Source: Pseudomonadota bacterium (lineage in GTDB: Bacteria; Pseudomonadota; Gammaproteobacteria; Steroidobacterales; Steroidobacteraceae). Taken from it: DNA of 10,434 bases. Position 1 is the first letter of the stretch, and the number at the start of each line of letters is the position of its first letter. Shown in pieces: positions 1 through 6,863 of the stretch. The position numbers were made by a program, and so were the translations under genes. The stretch is from the NCBI GenBank assembly GCA_023428645.1, contig JAEYXD010000224.1, positions 1 to 10,434 on the forward strand, written 5' to 3'. The notes below the pieces were generated by a model. It had not been told where the DNA came from. It was given only the letters and a program-made list of their open reading frames with translations, and made no database searches.

Positions 1-582
1 CCGCAAATACTCCGGTACGAGCGCACCCGAGATCGTCGCCTCGCTCCCATAGCGTTGGTAGTTGCCGAAGTACACACCCATCTCGCCTTGCAACGCTTCG
101 GTCGGACGCTTGGAAATCGTATTGAACGCACCGGCGATCGAGCCGCGCCCGGACAGCGCGCCCTGCGGACCACGCAGGATCTCGGTGCGCTCGATGAAGA
201 TGGGGCGGCGTTGCGCGTCCTGGACGCTGCTCGTGTAGACGCCATCGAAATAGTTCGCAACCGGGCTGTCGAGTGTGAAGAAGTTCGACTGGCGCGCGAT
301 GCCGCGAATCGACGGCCGGTCGGTGTTCATGTTGAACGACACGCCGGGGGCGAAGTTCGCCATGTCCTGAATGCTGAGAATGCCGATCTGCTCGCGCAGG
401 GTGTCGCTATACGCGGAGATTGACAGCGGCACGTCCAACACGCTTTCGGCACGCCGCTCGGCCGTGACGATGATTTCCTCCAACGAGGACTGGCGCTGAC
501 TGTCTTGACCCAAGGCCGCCGCGTTCACACCAAGAATGCCGCTGACGGCGCACGACAGCAGCGATCGCCGGCTGATGCTCAT
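1..582 (-). CDS. TonB-dependent outer-membrane receptor, N-terminal part (cut by window edge)
   Basis: This is the first 194 residues of a TonB-dependent receptor, an outer-membrane beta-barrel that imports a scarce ligand (siderophore, cobalamin, sugar or similar) using TonB energy. The reading frame is open to base 1, so the barrel and C-terminus are missing; full-length members usually have 700-900 residues. Residues 1-25 look like an export signal, with Arg-Arg at 5-6 and a hydrophobic stretch to about 24. A TonB box lies at about 35-44 (EEIIVTAERR). The plug domain follows from about 50, with 'SIRGIARQ' at 91-98, 'YFDGVY' at 111-116 and the signature 'ILRGPQGALSGRGSIAGAFN' at 135-154. 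The ATG at 582 is preceded by AGGGGG (589-594 on this strand) six bases upstream, which fixes the start. The substrate cannot be told from this part. The gene is divergent from kbl and no functional link is visible. Confidence 0.93.
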   Translation of the reverse strand, partial: MSISRRSLLSCAVSGILGVNAAALGQDSQRQSSLEEIIVTAERRAESVLDVPLSISAYSDTLREQIGILSIQDMANFAPGVSFNMNTDRPSIRGIARQSNFFTLDSPVANYFDGVYTSSVQDAQRRPIFIERTEILRGPQGALSGRGSIAGAFNTISKRPTEALQGEMGVYFGNYQRYGSEATISGALVPEYLR

Positions 583-917
583 AGAAATCCCCCTGACGAG
601 ATCGCGCGGCCGACCCCGCTCATAGTTTTTCGAACATTGGTCATGCTTGCCGCGATACGCCGCAGATGGTACGGGCCTACCGCCCAGAAACGCAACCAAG
701 CCATGTCCAGGGATTTTTAGGCCGTTCTTCGCTGCTCGACTAGTCAACGCCCCTCATGCCATCCGTCCCTCACAGCGAGATAGCCCAGCATCGGAAATCA
801 CGTATTCGTAATTGCAGTATGCGCCCAGACCCCGACCAAGGCGCGCACAGCGGAATCGCCGCTCTCCTACGGGCGCCGTGGATGGCACAATCCGGGGCCT
901 TGCAATTCGAGGTGCCC
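583..917. other. Divergent intergenic spacer between receptor gene and kbl
   Basis: This 335-base spacer must hold the promoters of both the receptor gene and kbl. I see no clear sigma70 box pair on either strand, no tRNA and no convincing small gene. The kbl frame stays open upstream to an ATG at 756, but this stretch does not resemble the start of any Kbl. The only small symmetry is the near-palindrome TCGACTAGTCAA around 737-748. Confidence 0.6.
909..912 (+). promoter_or_regulatory. Ribosome binding site of kbl
   Basis: GAGG sits five bases before the ATG at 918. This supports the internal start over the three in-frame ATG codons further upstream (756, 819, 882). Confidence 0.6.
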
Positions 918-2117
918 ATGGACCGCAACGAGTTTCTGCAACGCCTCGTCACCGATACGGCGGCTCTCCGCGAGCAAGGGCTGTTCAAGGCCGAGCGCGC
1001 CCTCGCCTCGCCGCAACAAGCCGTCGTGCGCGTCGGCACGTCGGAAGTCATCAACCTATGCGCGAACAATTACCTGGGGCTCGCGAACAACGCGTCGATT
1101 CGCGAAGCCGCCCGTCTCGCGCTGGACCGCTACGGCTATGGCATGGCCTCGGTGCGGTTCATCTGCGGCACGCATGAGATTCACAAGGACCTCGAAGAGC
1201 GGCTCAGCAGGTTTCTCGGCACCGACGACACGATCTTGTATTCGTCCTGCTTCGACGCGAATGGCGGCCTGTTCGAAACGCTGCTCGACGAACAGGATGC
1301 AGTCATCAGCGATGCGCTGAATCACGCGAGCATCATCGACGGCATTCGTCTGTGTAAGGCGCAGCGCTTTCGCTACTCGAACAACGATCTCGACGAGCTC
1401 GAGTCGCGGCTGAAGGAAGCACGCAGCTGCCGGACGCGACTCATCGCGACGGACGGCGTGTTCTCGATGGATGGCGTGATCGCCCGGCTCAAGGACATCT
1501 GTGATCTGGCCGATCGCTACGACGCGCTCGTGATGGTCGACGACTCTCACGCAACCGGCTTCATCGGCGCCTCTGGCCGCGGCACGCACGAGCTGAACGG
1601 CGTGATCGACCGCGTGGACATTCTCACCGGCACACTCGGCAAGGCGCTGGGCGGCGCGAGCGGCGGGTACACATCGGGACGCAAGCCGATCATCGACTGG
1701 CTGCGGCAGCGCTCGCGGCCCTATCTGTTTTCGAACAGCATTCCGCCGTTCATCGCGGCCGCGAGCATTCGCGTACTCGATCTGCTCGAGTCGGGTGACC
1801 GCCTGCGCGAACAGCTGCACGGCAATGCGCGGCACTTCCGCCGCGGCATGACGGAGGCAGGGTTCAATCTGGTGCCGGGCGAGCATCCGATCATTCCCAT
1901 CATGCTCGGGGATGCGAAGATCGCGACCGAGTTCGCGCGACGACTCATGGATCACGGCGTGTACGTGATCGGCTTCAGCTTCCCGGTCGTACCACACGGC
2001 AAGGCACGCATTCGCACGCAGATGTCGGCGGCGCATACGACGGCGCAGCTCGACCGGGCGATCGAGGCATTCACGGCGGTCGGCAAGGAGCTCGGCGTGA
2101 TCGGCCCCTCTCCCTGA
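918..2117 (+). CDS. kbl: 2-amino-3-ketobutyrate CoA ligase (glycine C-acetyltransferase)
   Basis: Kbl is a cytoplasmic PLP enzyme of the alpha-oxoamine synthase family. It cleaves 2-amino-3-ketobutyrate with CoA to glycine and acetyl-CoA, the second step of threonine breakdown through Tdh. The 399-residue product matches the usual length (E. coli 398) and is near-identical to E. coli Kbl, as I remember it, over long stretches such as 'YSSCFDANGGLFETLL' and 'SDALNHASIIDG'. Visible active-site residues are Asp208 and His211 in 'VDDSHATG' and the PLP-binding Lys242 in 'TGTLGKALGG'. The C-terminal 'ARIRTQMSAAHT' block is intact. I chose the ATG at 918 because the protein then begins like known Kbl (M-x-x-x-F-x-x-x-L) and GAGG lies just upstream; the frame is open to 756, but those 54 residues look non-coding. 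tdh follows 79 bases downstream on the same strand, so the two are probably one operon. Confidence 0.97.
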   Translation: MDRNEFLQRLVTDTAALREQGLFKAERALASPQQAVVRVGTSEVINLCANNYLGLANNASIREAARLALDRYGYGMASVRFICGTHEIHKDLEERLSRFLGTDDTILYSSCFDANGGLFETLLDEQDAVISDALNHASIIDGIRLCKAQRFRYSNNDLDELESRLKEARSCRTRLIATDGVFSMDGVIARLKDICDLADRYDALVMVDDSHATGFIGASGRGTHELNGVIDRVDILTGTLGKALGGASGGYTSGRKPIIDWLRQRSRPYLFSNSIPPFIAAASIRVLDLLESGDRLREQLHGNARHFRRGMTEAGFNLVPGEHPIIPIMLGDAKIATEFARRLMDHGVYVIGFSFPVVPHGKARIRTQMSAAHTTAQLDRAIEAFTAVGKELGVIGPSP

Positions 2118-2124
2118 AGAGCGG

Positions 2125-2155
2125 TCAGCGCGGGAGCTATTGAATACAGCGCTGA
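2125..2155 (+). repeat. Inverted repeat in the kbl-tdh gap
   Basis: TCAGCGC (2125-2131) and GCGCTGA (2149-2155) form a perfect 7-bp inverted repeat with a 17-base loop, eight bases after the kbl stop. No T-run follows at once, so it is more likely an mRNA stability or attenuation structure than a full terminator, or chance. Confidence 0.35.
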
Positions 2156-2196
2156 AGGCGTAGGCTTTGCCGCATCGTTCACGGCATCCCCGACCC

Positions 2197-3228
2197 ATGC
2201 ACGCACTCGTCAAACAGCACCCCGCGCGCGGCATCGAGCTGTGCGATGTCGAAGTCCCCAGCGTCGGCCACAACGACGTCCTGATCCGCGTCAAGCGCAC
2301 CGCGATCTGCGGCACCGACATGCACATCTACAACTGGGATGCCTGGGCACAAAAGACGATCCCCGTGCCCATGACGGTCGGACACGAATACTGCGGCGAG
2401 ATCGTCGCGCTCGGCAGCGAAGTCTCCGGGCTCGCGATCGGCGATCGCGTCTCGGGCGAAGGCCACATCACGTGCGGCTACTGCCGCAACTGCCGCGCCG
2501 GCCGGCGCCACCTGTGCCGCAACACCGTCGGTGTCGGCGTGAACCGCCCCGGCTGTTTCGCCGAATACGTCGCCATTCCTGCCGTCAACGCCTTCAAGCT
2601 GCCCGATGCGATCGACGACGAGATCGCCGCGATCCTCGACCCGCTCGGCAATGCCGTGCACACCGCGCTGGCATTCGATGTCGTCGGCGAGGATGTGCTG
2701 ATCACTGGCGCCGGACCGATCGGCATCATGGCCGCGGCGATCGTGCGCTTCGTTGGCGCGCGGCACGTCGTCATCACGGACGTGAACGATTACCGCCTCG
2801 GCATCGCGAAGCAGCTCGGCGCAACGCTCGCGATCAACGTCACGCGCGACTCGCTCGACTCGGCGATGCGGCAGCTCGGCATGCAGGAGGGCTTCGACGT
2901 CGGCCTCGAAATGTCCGGCAACGCCACCGCGCTGCGCGACATGCTAAGAACGATGCATCACGGCGGCAGTGTCGCGATGCTCGGCATCCCGCCGGACGAA
3001 GTCGCGATCGATTGGAACGAAGTGATCCTGAAGGGGCTCACGATCAAGGGCATCTACGGCCGCGAGATGTTCGAGACCTGGTACAAGATGGCCGCGCTGC
3101 TGCAGAGCGGCCTCGACATACGACCGGTCATCACGCATCGCCTGCCTTACACCGACTATCAGCACGCCTTCGACATCATGGGCAAAGGCGAATCGGCGAA
3201 AGTCGTGATGAGCTGGGAGAAGCCCTGA
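2197..3228 (+). CDS. tdh: L-threonine 3-dehydrogenase
   Basis: Tdh is a zinc- and NAD-dependent medium-chain dehydrogenase that oxidises L-threonine to 2-amino-3-ketobutyrate, the substrate of Kbl encoded just upstream. The 343-residue product is collinear with the E. coli enzyme (341). The catalytic zinc ligands are Cys38 ('AICGTD'), His63 and Glu64 ('GHEYCGE'). The structural zinc is held by Cys93, Cys96, Cys99 and Cys107 ('TCGYCRNCRAGRRHLC'). The Rossmann NAD-binding loop is GAGPIG at 171-176, followed by Asp195 at the end of the next strand. 'GIYGREMFETWYKM' near the C-terminus is typical of Tdh. By homology the start is the ATG at 2197, yet this ATG has no visible ribosome binding site. 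A TTG at 2167, in frame and preceded by GAAGG, would add ten residues. The gene converges on sppA, 25 bases away. Confidence 0.97.
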   Translation: MHALVKQHPARGIELCDVEVPSVGHNDVLIRVKRTAICGTDMHIYNWDAWAQKTIPVPMTVGHEYCGEIVALGSEVSGLAIGDRVSGEGHITCGYCRNCRAGRRHLCRNTVGVGVNRPGCFAEYVAIPAVNAFKLPDAIDDEIAAILDPLGNAVHTALAFDVVGEDVLITGAGPIGIMAAAIVRFVGARHVVITDVNDYRLGIAKQLGATLAINVTRDSLDSAMRQLGMQEGFDVGLEMSGNATALRDMLRTMHHGGSVAMLGIPPDEVAIDWNEVILKGLTIKGIYGREMFETWYKMAALLQSGLDIRPVITHRLPYTDYQHAFDIMGKGESAKVVMSWEKP

Positions 3229-3244
3229 GCGAGCGTCCGCTCGC
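3229..3244. terminator. Possible bidirectional hairpin terminator between tdh and sppA
   Basis: GCGAGCG and CGCTCGC form a perfect inverted repeat around TC, directly after the tdh stop and inside the 25-base gap between convergent genes. No strong T-run follows on either strand (only TTT at 3253-3255 on plus), so termination would be weak or depend on other factors. The position is what makes it plausible. Confidence 0.4.
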
Positions 3245-3253
3245 CCAGCGCCT

Positions 3254-5083
3254 TTAGTTCATCGTGCACAGGCAGTAGTAGTACGCCTGCATCGGCTCGA
3301 ACCGCGCCAACCGCGCGAGCTCCGTCTCGATGGGCGACAGCAGCTTGCGCGCACTCGCGAACATGCTCTGCTCGGGCAGCAATGCCCGCGTGACACGCGC
3401 TGCGAGCACTTGCGACTGCTGGGCCAGTGCCTGCCGCCAACCGAGCGATGGCTCGATGTATTCGATACCGTAGTCATCGCCAAGATTGACCAGCTTCGCG
3501 GCCGCATCCATCGCTTGCCGCAACGAGCCGAGCTCGTCGACGAGGCCGAGCGACGCAGCGTCCGTTCCCGCCCACACGCGGCCTTGCGCAATGGCGTCGA
3601 TGTCGTCGATCGGCTTGTCGCGCGCCGCCGCGACATGGCCGATGAACGTGCGGTACGCGTTATCGACGGATGCTTGCAGGATTTCCTTGGCCTGCGGCAC
3701 CAGCGAGCGACCGACGTTCAGCGCGCCCGCCAGCTCATTCGTCGCGACGCCGTCCGTCGTCACCCCGATCTTCCCGAGCGTTTGCTCGAATGTCGGCAGC
3801 ACCGCCCAGACGCCGATCGAGCCCGTCAATGTGGTCGGGCTGGCCCAGATCTCATCGGCGTCCATGGCGATGTAATAGCCGCCCGAAGCGGCCGTGCTGC
3901 TCATCGAGGCGATGACCGGCTTGCCCGCGGCGCGCACCGCGTCGATCTCGCGGCGAATGACTTCGGACGCGAGCATGCTGCCGCCGGGACTGTCGATGCG
4001 CAGCACGATCGCCTTGATGGCATCGTCGTAGCGCGCCTTGCGCAGCAGGCGAACGAGGGACTCGGAGCCGATCGTGCCGGGGGGCTGGTCGCCGTCGAGG
4101 ATCTCGCCGGAAGCGACGACGACCCCGATGCGATCGCCGCGACTCACCTGCGAGGGACGCACCGCGCGCAGGTAATTCCAGTGCTCGATGCCTTGGAACG
4201 TGTGGTCCCGCGTATTTTCGCCGACGAGCTGCTTCAGCGACTCCTCGACGTCGTGACGCGATTTGATCTCGGTGATCAAGCCGCTCTCGAGCGCGACGGC
4301 GGCACTGTCGCCCTGACGCTCACGCAGCGTCGTCGCGAAGTCATCGACGTACTTCGCGATCGCGCCCTGCTCCAGCCCACGCGCGGCCGTCACGGCTTCC
4401 TGGTACTGGTTCCAGATCGCCCCGAGCCACACGAGGCTTTGCTCCTCGTCCTCGGGCGACATGTCCGAACGACTGAACTGCTCCGTCGCCGTCTTGAAGG
4501 TGCCGGTGCGGAAAATGTTCATCTCGACACCGAGCTTGTCGAGCGCGCCCTTCAGGAACATGCGGTAGTAGCCGTAGCCCTGCAGCAGCACGAGCCCTTG
4601 CGGGTCGAGATAGATGTCGTCGGCATGCGCAGCGACGTAGTACTGCAATTGATCGTAGCCCTCGCCCATCGCGATCACTTTCTTGCCGCTCGCCTTGAAG
4701 TCGCGAATCGCGGCGGTGAGCTCTTCCATCTTCGTGATGCCGCCACCCGACATCCCGCCGAGATCCAGCACGAGCGCCTTGATACGGTCGTCCTTCTGCG
4801 CCAGGCGAATCGATTCGGTGAGGTCGCGCAGCAGCGTTTCCGCCGTTCCCTGCCCGTACGCTTCCGCGATCGCGCGCTGCAACGGATCGCCGGACAGCTG
4901 CTCGACGACAACGCCGCGCGGTGCGATCACGAGCGCCGCCTGCTGCGGCACGATCGGCATGCTCGGCGACAACAGGCCGATGATGAGCCCGAAGATCACG
5001 AGCAGCACGATCAAGTGCAGCACTTTGCGCAGGACGTCGGCGCCCCGCACCAGGAACGTAAACAGGTTCGTCAGAAACTTCAT
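3254..5083 (-). CDS. sppA: Signal peptide peptidase SppA, long (67 kDa-type) form
   Basis: SppA is an inner-membrane serine protease that degrades signal peptides after their release from exported proteins. The product has 609 residues from the chosen start, close to the 618 of E. coli. Residues about 23-39 (HLIVLLVIFGLIIGLL) form the single N-terminal membrane anchor. Two tandem peptidase S49 domains follow. The first carries the general-base lysine, Lys197 in 'FRTGTFKTATEQF'. The second carries the nucleophile, Ser400 in 'STAASGGYYIA', after 'LRIDSPGGS' at 361-369. This Lys/Ser split across the two halves is the hallmark of the long form. The C-terminal tail with 'YYYCLC' resembles the Cys-containing end of E. 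coli SppA. I chose the ATG at 5083 because it lies 16 bases after the dehydrogenase stop and starts with a typical basic, amphipathic N-terminus. An in-frame ATG at 5146 would overlap the upstream gene by 47 bases. Neither start has a clear ribosome binding site, which suggests translation coupled to the upstream gene. Confidence 0.95.
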   Translation of the reverse strand: MKFLTNLFTFLVRGADVLRKVLHLIVLLVIFGLIIGLLSPSMPIVPQQAALVIAPRGVVVEQLSGDPLQRAIAEAYGQGTAETLLRDLTESIRLAQKDDRIKALVLDLGGMSGGGITKMEELTAAIRDFKASGKKVIAMGEGYDQLQYYVAAHADDIYLDPQGLVLLQGYGYYRMFLKGALDKLGVEMNIFRTGTFKTATEQFSRSDMSPEDEEQSLVWLGAIWNQYQEAVTAARGLEQGAIAKYVDDFATTLRERQGDSAAVALESGLITEIKSRHDVEESLKQLVGENTRDHTFQGIEHWNYLRAVRPSQVSRGDRIGVVVASGEILDGDQPPGTIGSESLVRLLRKARYDDAIKAIVLRIDSPGGSMLASEVIRREIDAVRAAGKPVIASMSSTAASGGYYIAMDADEIWASPTTLTGSIGVWAVLPTFEQTLGKIGVTTDGVATNELAGALNVGRSLVPQAKEILQASVDNAYRTFIGHVAAARDKPIDDIDAIAQGRVWAGTDAASLGLVDELGSLRQAMDAAAKLVNLGDDYGIEYIEPSLGWRQALAQQSQVLAARVTRALLPEQSMFASARKLLSPIETELARLARFEPMQAYYYCLCTMN

Positions 5084-5099
5084 AAGCGGATTCGCGAAG

Positions 5100-6215
5100 T
5101 TATTTTGAAACGTAACGGATGCGATAGATGGCGCCGGCGACGTCATCGGACACGAGCAGCGAGCCGTCCGCGAGCGGCAGCAAGTCTACGGGACGGCCGA
5201 ACACCGCATCATCGCGATGAAAGCCGGTCGCGAACGGCTCGTATGCCGTCGCTTTGCCGCCGTTCAATGTCACCGTCGCGATGCGATAGCCGCTTTTTTC
5301 AGAGCGATTCCAGGAGCCGTGCTCCGCGATGAACGCTCGGCTACGATATTCCTCGGGAAAGCCCTGACCCGTATAGAACTTCACCCCGAGCGGCGCGACA
5401 TGCGCGCCGAGCGTCTGGGCCGGCGGCGTCATGCGGCTGCATTCGCCCAGATTGCCGAAGTCGGGGTCCCTTACATTGCGCCCGTGGCAATACGGAAACC
5501 CAAAGTCGAGCCCGGCGCGCGGCGCAACGTTCAGCTCGTCGGGCGGCTGATCGTCCCCGAGCCAATCGCGCCCGTTGTCGGTGAACCAGAGCTCCTTCGT
5601 CGTCGGATGCCACGTGAAACCGACGGTGTTGCGCACGCCGCGCGCGAACACTTCGTAATTGGAGCCGTCCGGATTCATGCGGGTGATGACCGCGTACTTC
5701 GGCTCGTTGCAAACATTGCACGGCGCACCGATCGGCACGTACAGCTTCCCATCCGGCCCGAACGCGATGTACTTCAAGCCGTGATGACGGTCGCGCGGCA
5801 GATCGTCGCGGACGACTTTCGGCGCGGGCAGTTTGTCGAGCGAGCTTTCGATGGCGTCGTAGCGCAGGATGCGATTGACCTCGGCGACGTACAACGCGCC
5901 ATCGCGAAAAGCGACGCCGTTCGGCATGTTGAGCTTGCGCGCCAGCACGCGCACGGTCGGTGGCTCGCGCTTCGCCGGATCGCCGCTCAGGGCGTACAGC
6001 TCGCCAGTGCGCGTACCGACGAACAATGTGCCTTGCTGCCCGAGCGCCATGGAGCGCGCGCCAGGCACGCGATCGGAATACACCTCGAGCTGGAAACCGG
6101 GCGGCAGGCGGACATTGGCGACGACCTTGTCCGTCGCGGGACTCGCAAACGAGCTGGCGGCGATCGCAAGTCCTGAGACGATCGTGCTCGCACGTCGGAA
6201 CCACAAGCCCACCAT
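5100..6215 (-). CDS. Secreted PQQ-dependent sorbosone/glucose dehydrogenase-like beta-propeller protein
   Basis: This 371-residue protein belongs to the glucose/sorbosone dehydrogenase family (soluble PQQ glucose dehydrogenase and L-sorbosone dehydrogenase-like), six-bladed beta-propellers that oxidise sugars or aldoses in the periplasm. Residues 1-26 form a Sec-type signal peptide (basic 'FRR', hydrophobic core, 'SFASPA' cleavage region). Family blocks visible are 'MPNGVAF' (97-103), His144-His145-Gly146 before 'LKYIAFGPDGKLYVPIGAP' (147-165), 'RGVRNTVGFTWHP' (192-204), 'WFTDNGRDWLGDD' (210-222) and 'IAEHGSWNR' (296-304). The paired histidine is in the place expected for the catalytic base. 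Cys166-x-x-Cys169 is not followed by His, so it is not a c-type haem site; with Cys243 and Cys259 it may form disulfides. The ATG at 6215 is preceded by GGAGGTG at optimal spacing; the frame is open upstream to 6422 without coding character. The true substrate is unknown. sppA starts 16 bases downstream, so they are likely cotranscribed. Confidence 0.87.
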   Translation of the reverse strand: MVGLWFRRASTIVSGLAIAASSFASPATDKVVANVRLPPGFQLEVYSDRVPGARSMALGQQGTLFVGTRTGELYALSGDPAKREPPTVRVLARKLNMPNGVAFRDGALYVAEVNRILRYDAIESSLDKLPAPKVVRDDLPRDRHHGLKYIAFGPDGKLYVPIGAPCNVCNEPKYAVITRMNPDGSNYEVFARGVRNTVGFTWHPTTKELWFTDNGRDWLGDDQPPDELNVAPRAGLDFGFPYCHGRNVRDPDFGNLGECSRMTPPAQTLGAHVAPLGVKFYTGQGFPEEYRSRAFIAEHGSWNRSEKSGYRIATVTLNGGKATAYEPFATGFHRDDAVFGRPVDLLPLADGSLLVSDDVAGAIYRIRYVSK

Positions 6216-6218
6216 GAC

Positions 6219-6224
6219 ACCTCC
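6219..6224 (-). promoter_or_regulatory. Ribosome binding site of the dehydrogenase-like gene
   Basis: GGAGGT lies just before the ATG at 6215 on the minus strand. It decides the start against the longer open frame that reaches 6422. Confidence 0.65.
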
Positions 6225-6340
6225 GCCGCGCCGCGCTGCTGGAAACGGCTCGGCCAGTCTACTCGGCGCTTCTGGCGTCTTGCCAACGAGATTGCGCATT
6301 GCCGCACCGACGAGCACGGCCCGGAGCGCACAAACGACGA

Positions 6341-6371
6341 CGGGCGCGATGACTGATGTCATTCGCGCCCG
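6341..6371 (-). terminator. Strong hairpin, probable terminator after the rplS operon
   Basis: CGGGCGCGA (6341-6349) pairs with TCGCGCCCG (6363-6371). After one bulged base, TGAC (6350-6353) pairs with GTCA (6358-6361), leaving a four-base loop TGAT. This makes a 13-bp stem. On the minus strand it is followed by TCGTCGTTTGTG, which is T-rich though broken. It lies 132 bases downstream of the rplS stop and 126 bases upstream of the dehydrogenase start. An intrinsic terminator is the simplest reading; a protein-binding operator is the alternative. Confidence 0.5.
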
Positions 6372-6421
6372 TGAGATCGCTCGAGATTCTGCTCGCGCTC
6401 CGCGCGATTCAAGAACTCCCA

Positions 6422-6477
6422 TCCCTAGCCTTCCCCCGCTTCGTGGAGGAAGGGGAGTCGGAGGAAGCCGTTCTTCG
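6422..6477 (+). repeat. GC-rich hairpin repeat element, copy 1 (REP-like)
   Basis: This stretch aligns with 10172-10226 in the same orientation. The left arm TCCCTAGCCTTCCCCCGC corresponds to CCCCTAACCCTCCCCCGC in copy 2, 15 of 18 bases the same. The right part, AGTCGGAGGAAGCCGTTCTT and two further bases, matches copy 2 at 17 of 22. The centre folds into a hairpin (6429-6453) with 10 pairs and one mismatch. Elements of this type, with opposed C-runs and G-runs between genes, are common as dispersed intergenic repeats in proteobacteria. Confidence 0.6.
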
Positions 6478-6493
6478 AGCAGAGGAAGCCTAA

Positions 6494-6520
6494 ATCGAAG
6501 ATCTAGACCTTCTCTTCGAT
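6494..6520 (-). terminator. Hairpin spanning the rplS stop codon
   Basis: ATCGAAGA (6494-6501) and TCTTCGAT (6513-6520) form a perfect 8-bp inverted repeat with an 11-base loop that contains the rplS TAG stop (6503-6505). On the minus strand it is followed by TTTAGG. It could be a weak terminator or a 3' stability structure. Confidence 0.35.
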
Positions 6521-6847
6521 GCGTGCCGCCTTGCCGGTCAAATCGCGCAGGTAGTACAGCTTCGCGCGGCGGACGTTGCCGCGGCGCTTCACCGTGATCG
6601 CGCCGATGGACGGGCTGTAGGTCTGGAACACGCGCTCCACGCCTTCACCGTGCGAAATCTTGCGCACCGTGAACGACGAGTTGAAGCCGCGGTTGCGACG
6701 GGCGATCACGACGCCTTCGTACGCCTGCACGCGCTCGCGATCGCCTTCTTTCACTTTCACTTCCACGACGACCGTGTCGCCGGGAGAGAAATCGGGAATC
6801 TCTTTGTTGGTCGCTTCGCTTTCCAGCGTGGCAATGATGTTGCTCAT
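6503..6847 (-). CDS. rplS: 50S ribosomal protein L19
   Basis: L19 is a structural protein of the large ribosomal subunit located at the interface with the 30S subunit. The 114-residue product matches the family length (E. coli 115) and contains the conserved blocks 'FSPGDTVVVEVKVKEG', 'RVQAYEGVVIA', 'FTVRKISHGEGVERVFQ' and 'KLYYLRDLTGKAARIEEK'. I start it at the ATG at 6847, giving the usual 'MSNII' N-terminus; an in-frame ATG at 6859 would add four residues (MGET). GGGCGAG just before 6847 can serve as ribosome binding site. It is the last gene of the rpsP-rimM-trmD-rplS operon, 16 bases after trmD. Confidence 0.98.
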   Translation of the reverse strand: MSNIIATLESEATNKEIPDFSPGDTVVVEVKVKEGDRERVQAYEGVVIARRNRGFNSSFTVRKISHGEGVERVFQTYSPSIGAITVKRRGNVRRAKLYYLRDLTGKAARIEEKV

Positions 6848-6863
6848 GGTCTCGCCCATCCGT

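Larger units (their letters stand above)
6216..6502. other. Spacer between rplS and the dehydrogenase-like gene
   Basis: This 287-base gap has no convincing gene on either strand. It holds three structured elements listed separately: a hairpin at the rplS stop, a GC-rich repeat element at 6422-6477 and a long hairpin at 6341-6371. Together they suggest that the ribosomal operon ends here and that the dehydrogenase-sppA pair has its own promoter, although I find no clear promoter boxes. Confidence 0.6.

Noticed and set aside
55..423. 122-codon open frame on plus, antisense to the TonB receptor
   Set aside because: The opposite strand encodes a clear plug domain; this frame is Arg/Ala-rich without any motif.
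756..917. 54-codon N-terminal extension of kbl
   Set aside because: Kbl proteins start at the equivalent of 918, where a ribosome binding site is also present. The extension looks like non-coding spacer.
1056..2327. 423-codon open frame on minus, antisense to kbl
   Set aside because: It overlaps an unmistakable kbl, has low-complexity Arg/Ala/Glu composition and no recognisable domain.
3410..5332. 640-codon open frame on plus, antisense to sppA
   Set aside because: It mirrors sppA in the opposite strand, is rich in Arg, Asp and His, shows no family motif, and runs past the sppA start into the next gene. It is a by-product of high GC codon use.
5703..5720. Cys-x-x-Cys in the dehydrogenase-like protein as a haem c site
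   Set aside because: The second Cys is followed by Asn, not His, so the c-type haem motif is not met.
6216..6422. 69-codon N-terminal extension of the dehydrogenase-like protein
   Set aside because: The ATG at 6215 has a strong ribosome binding site and begins a normal signal peptide. The upstream part contains a long hairpin and no export signal.
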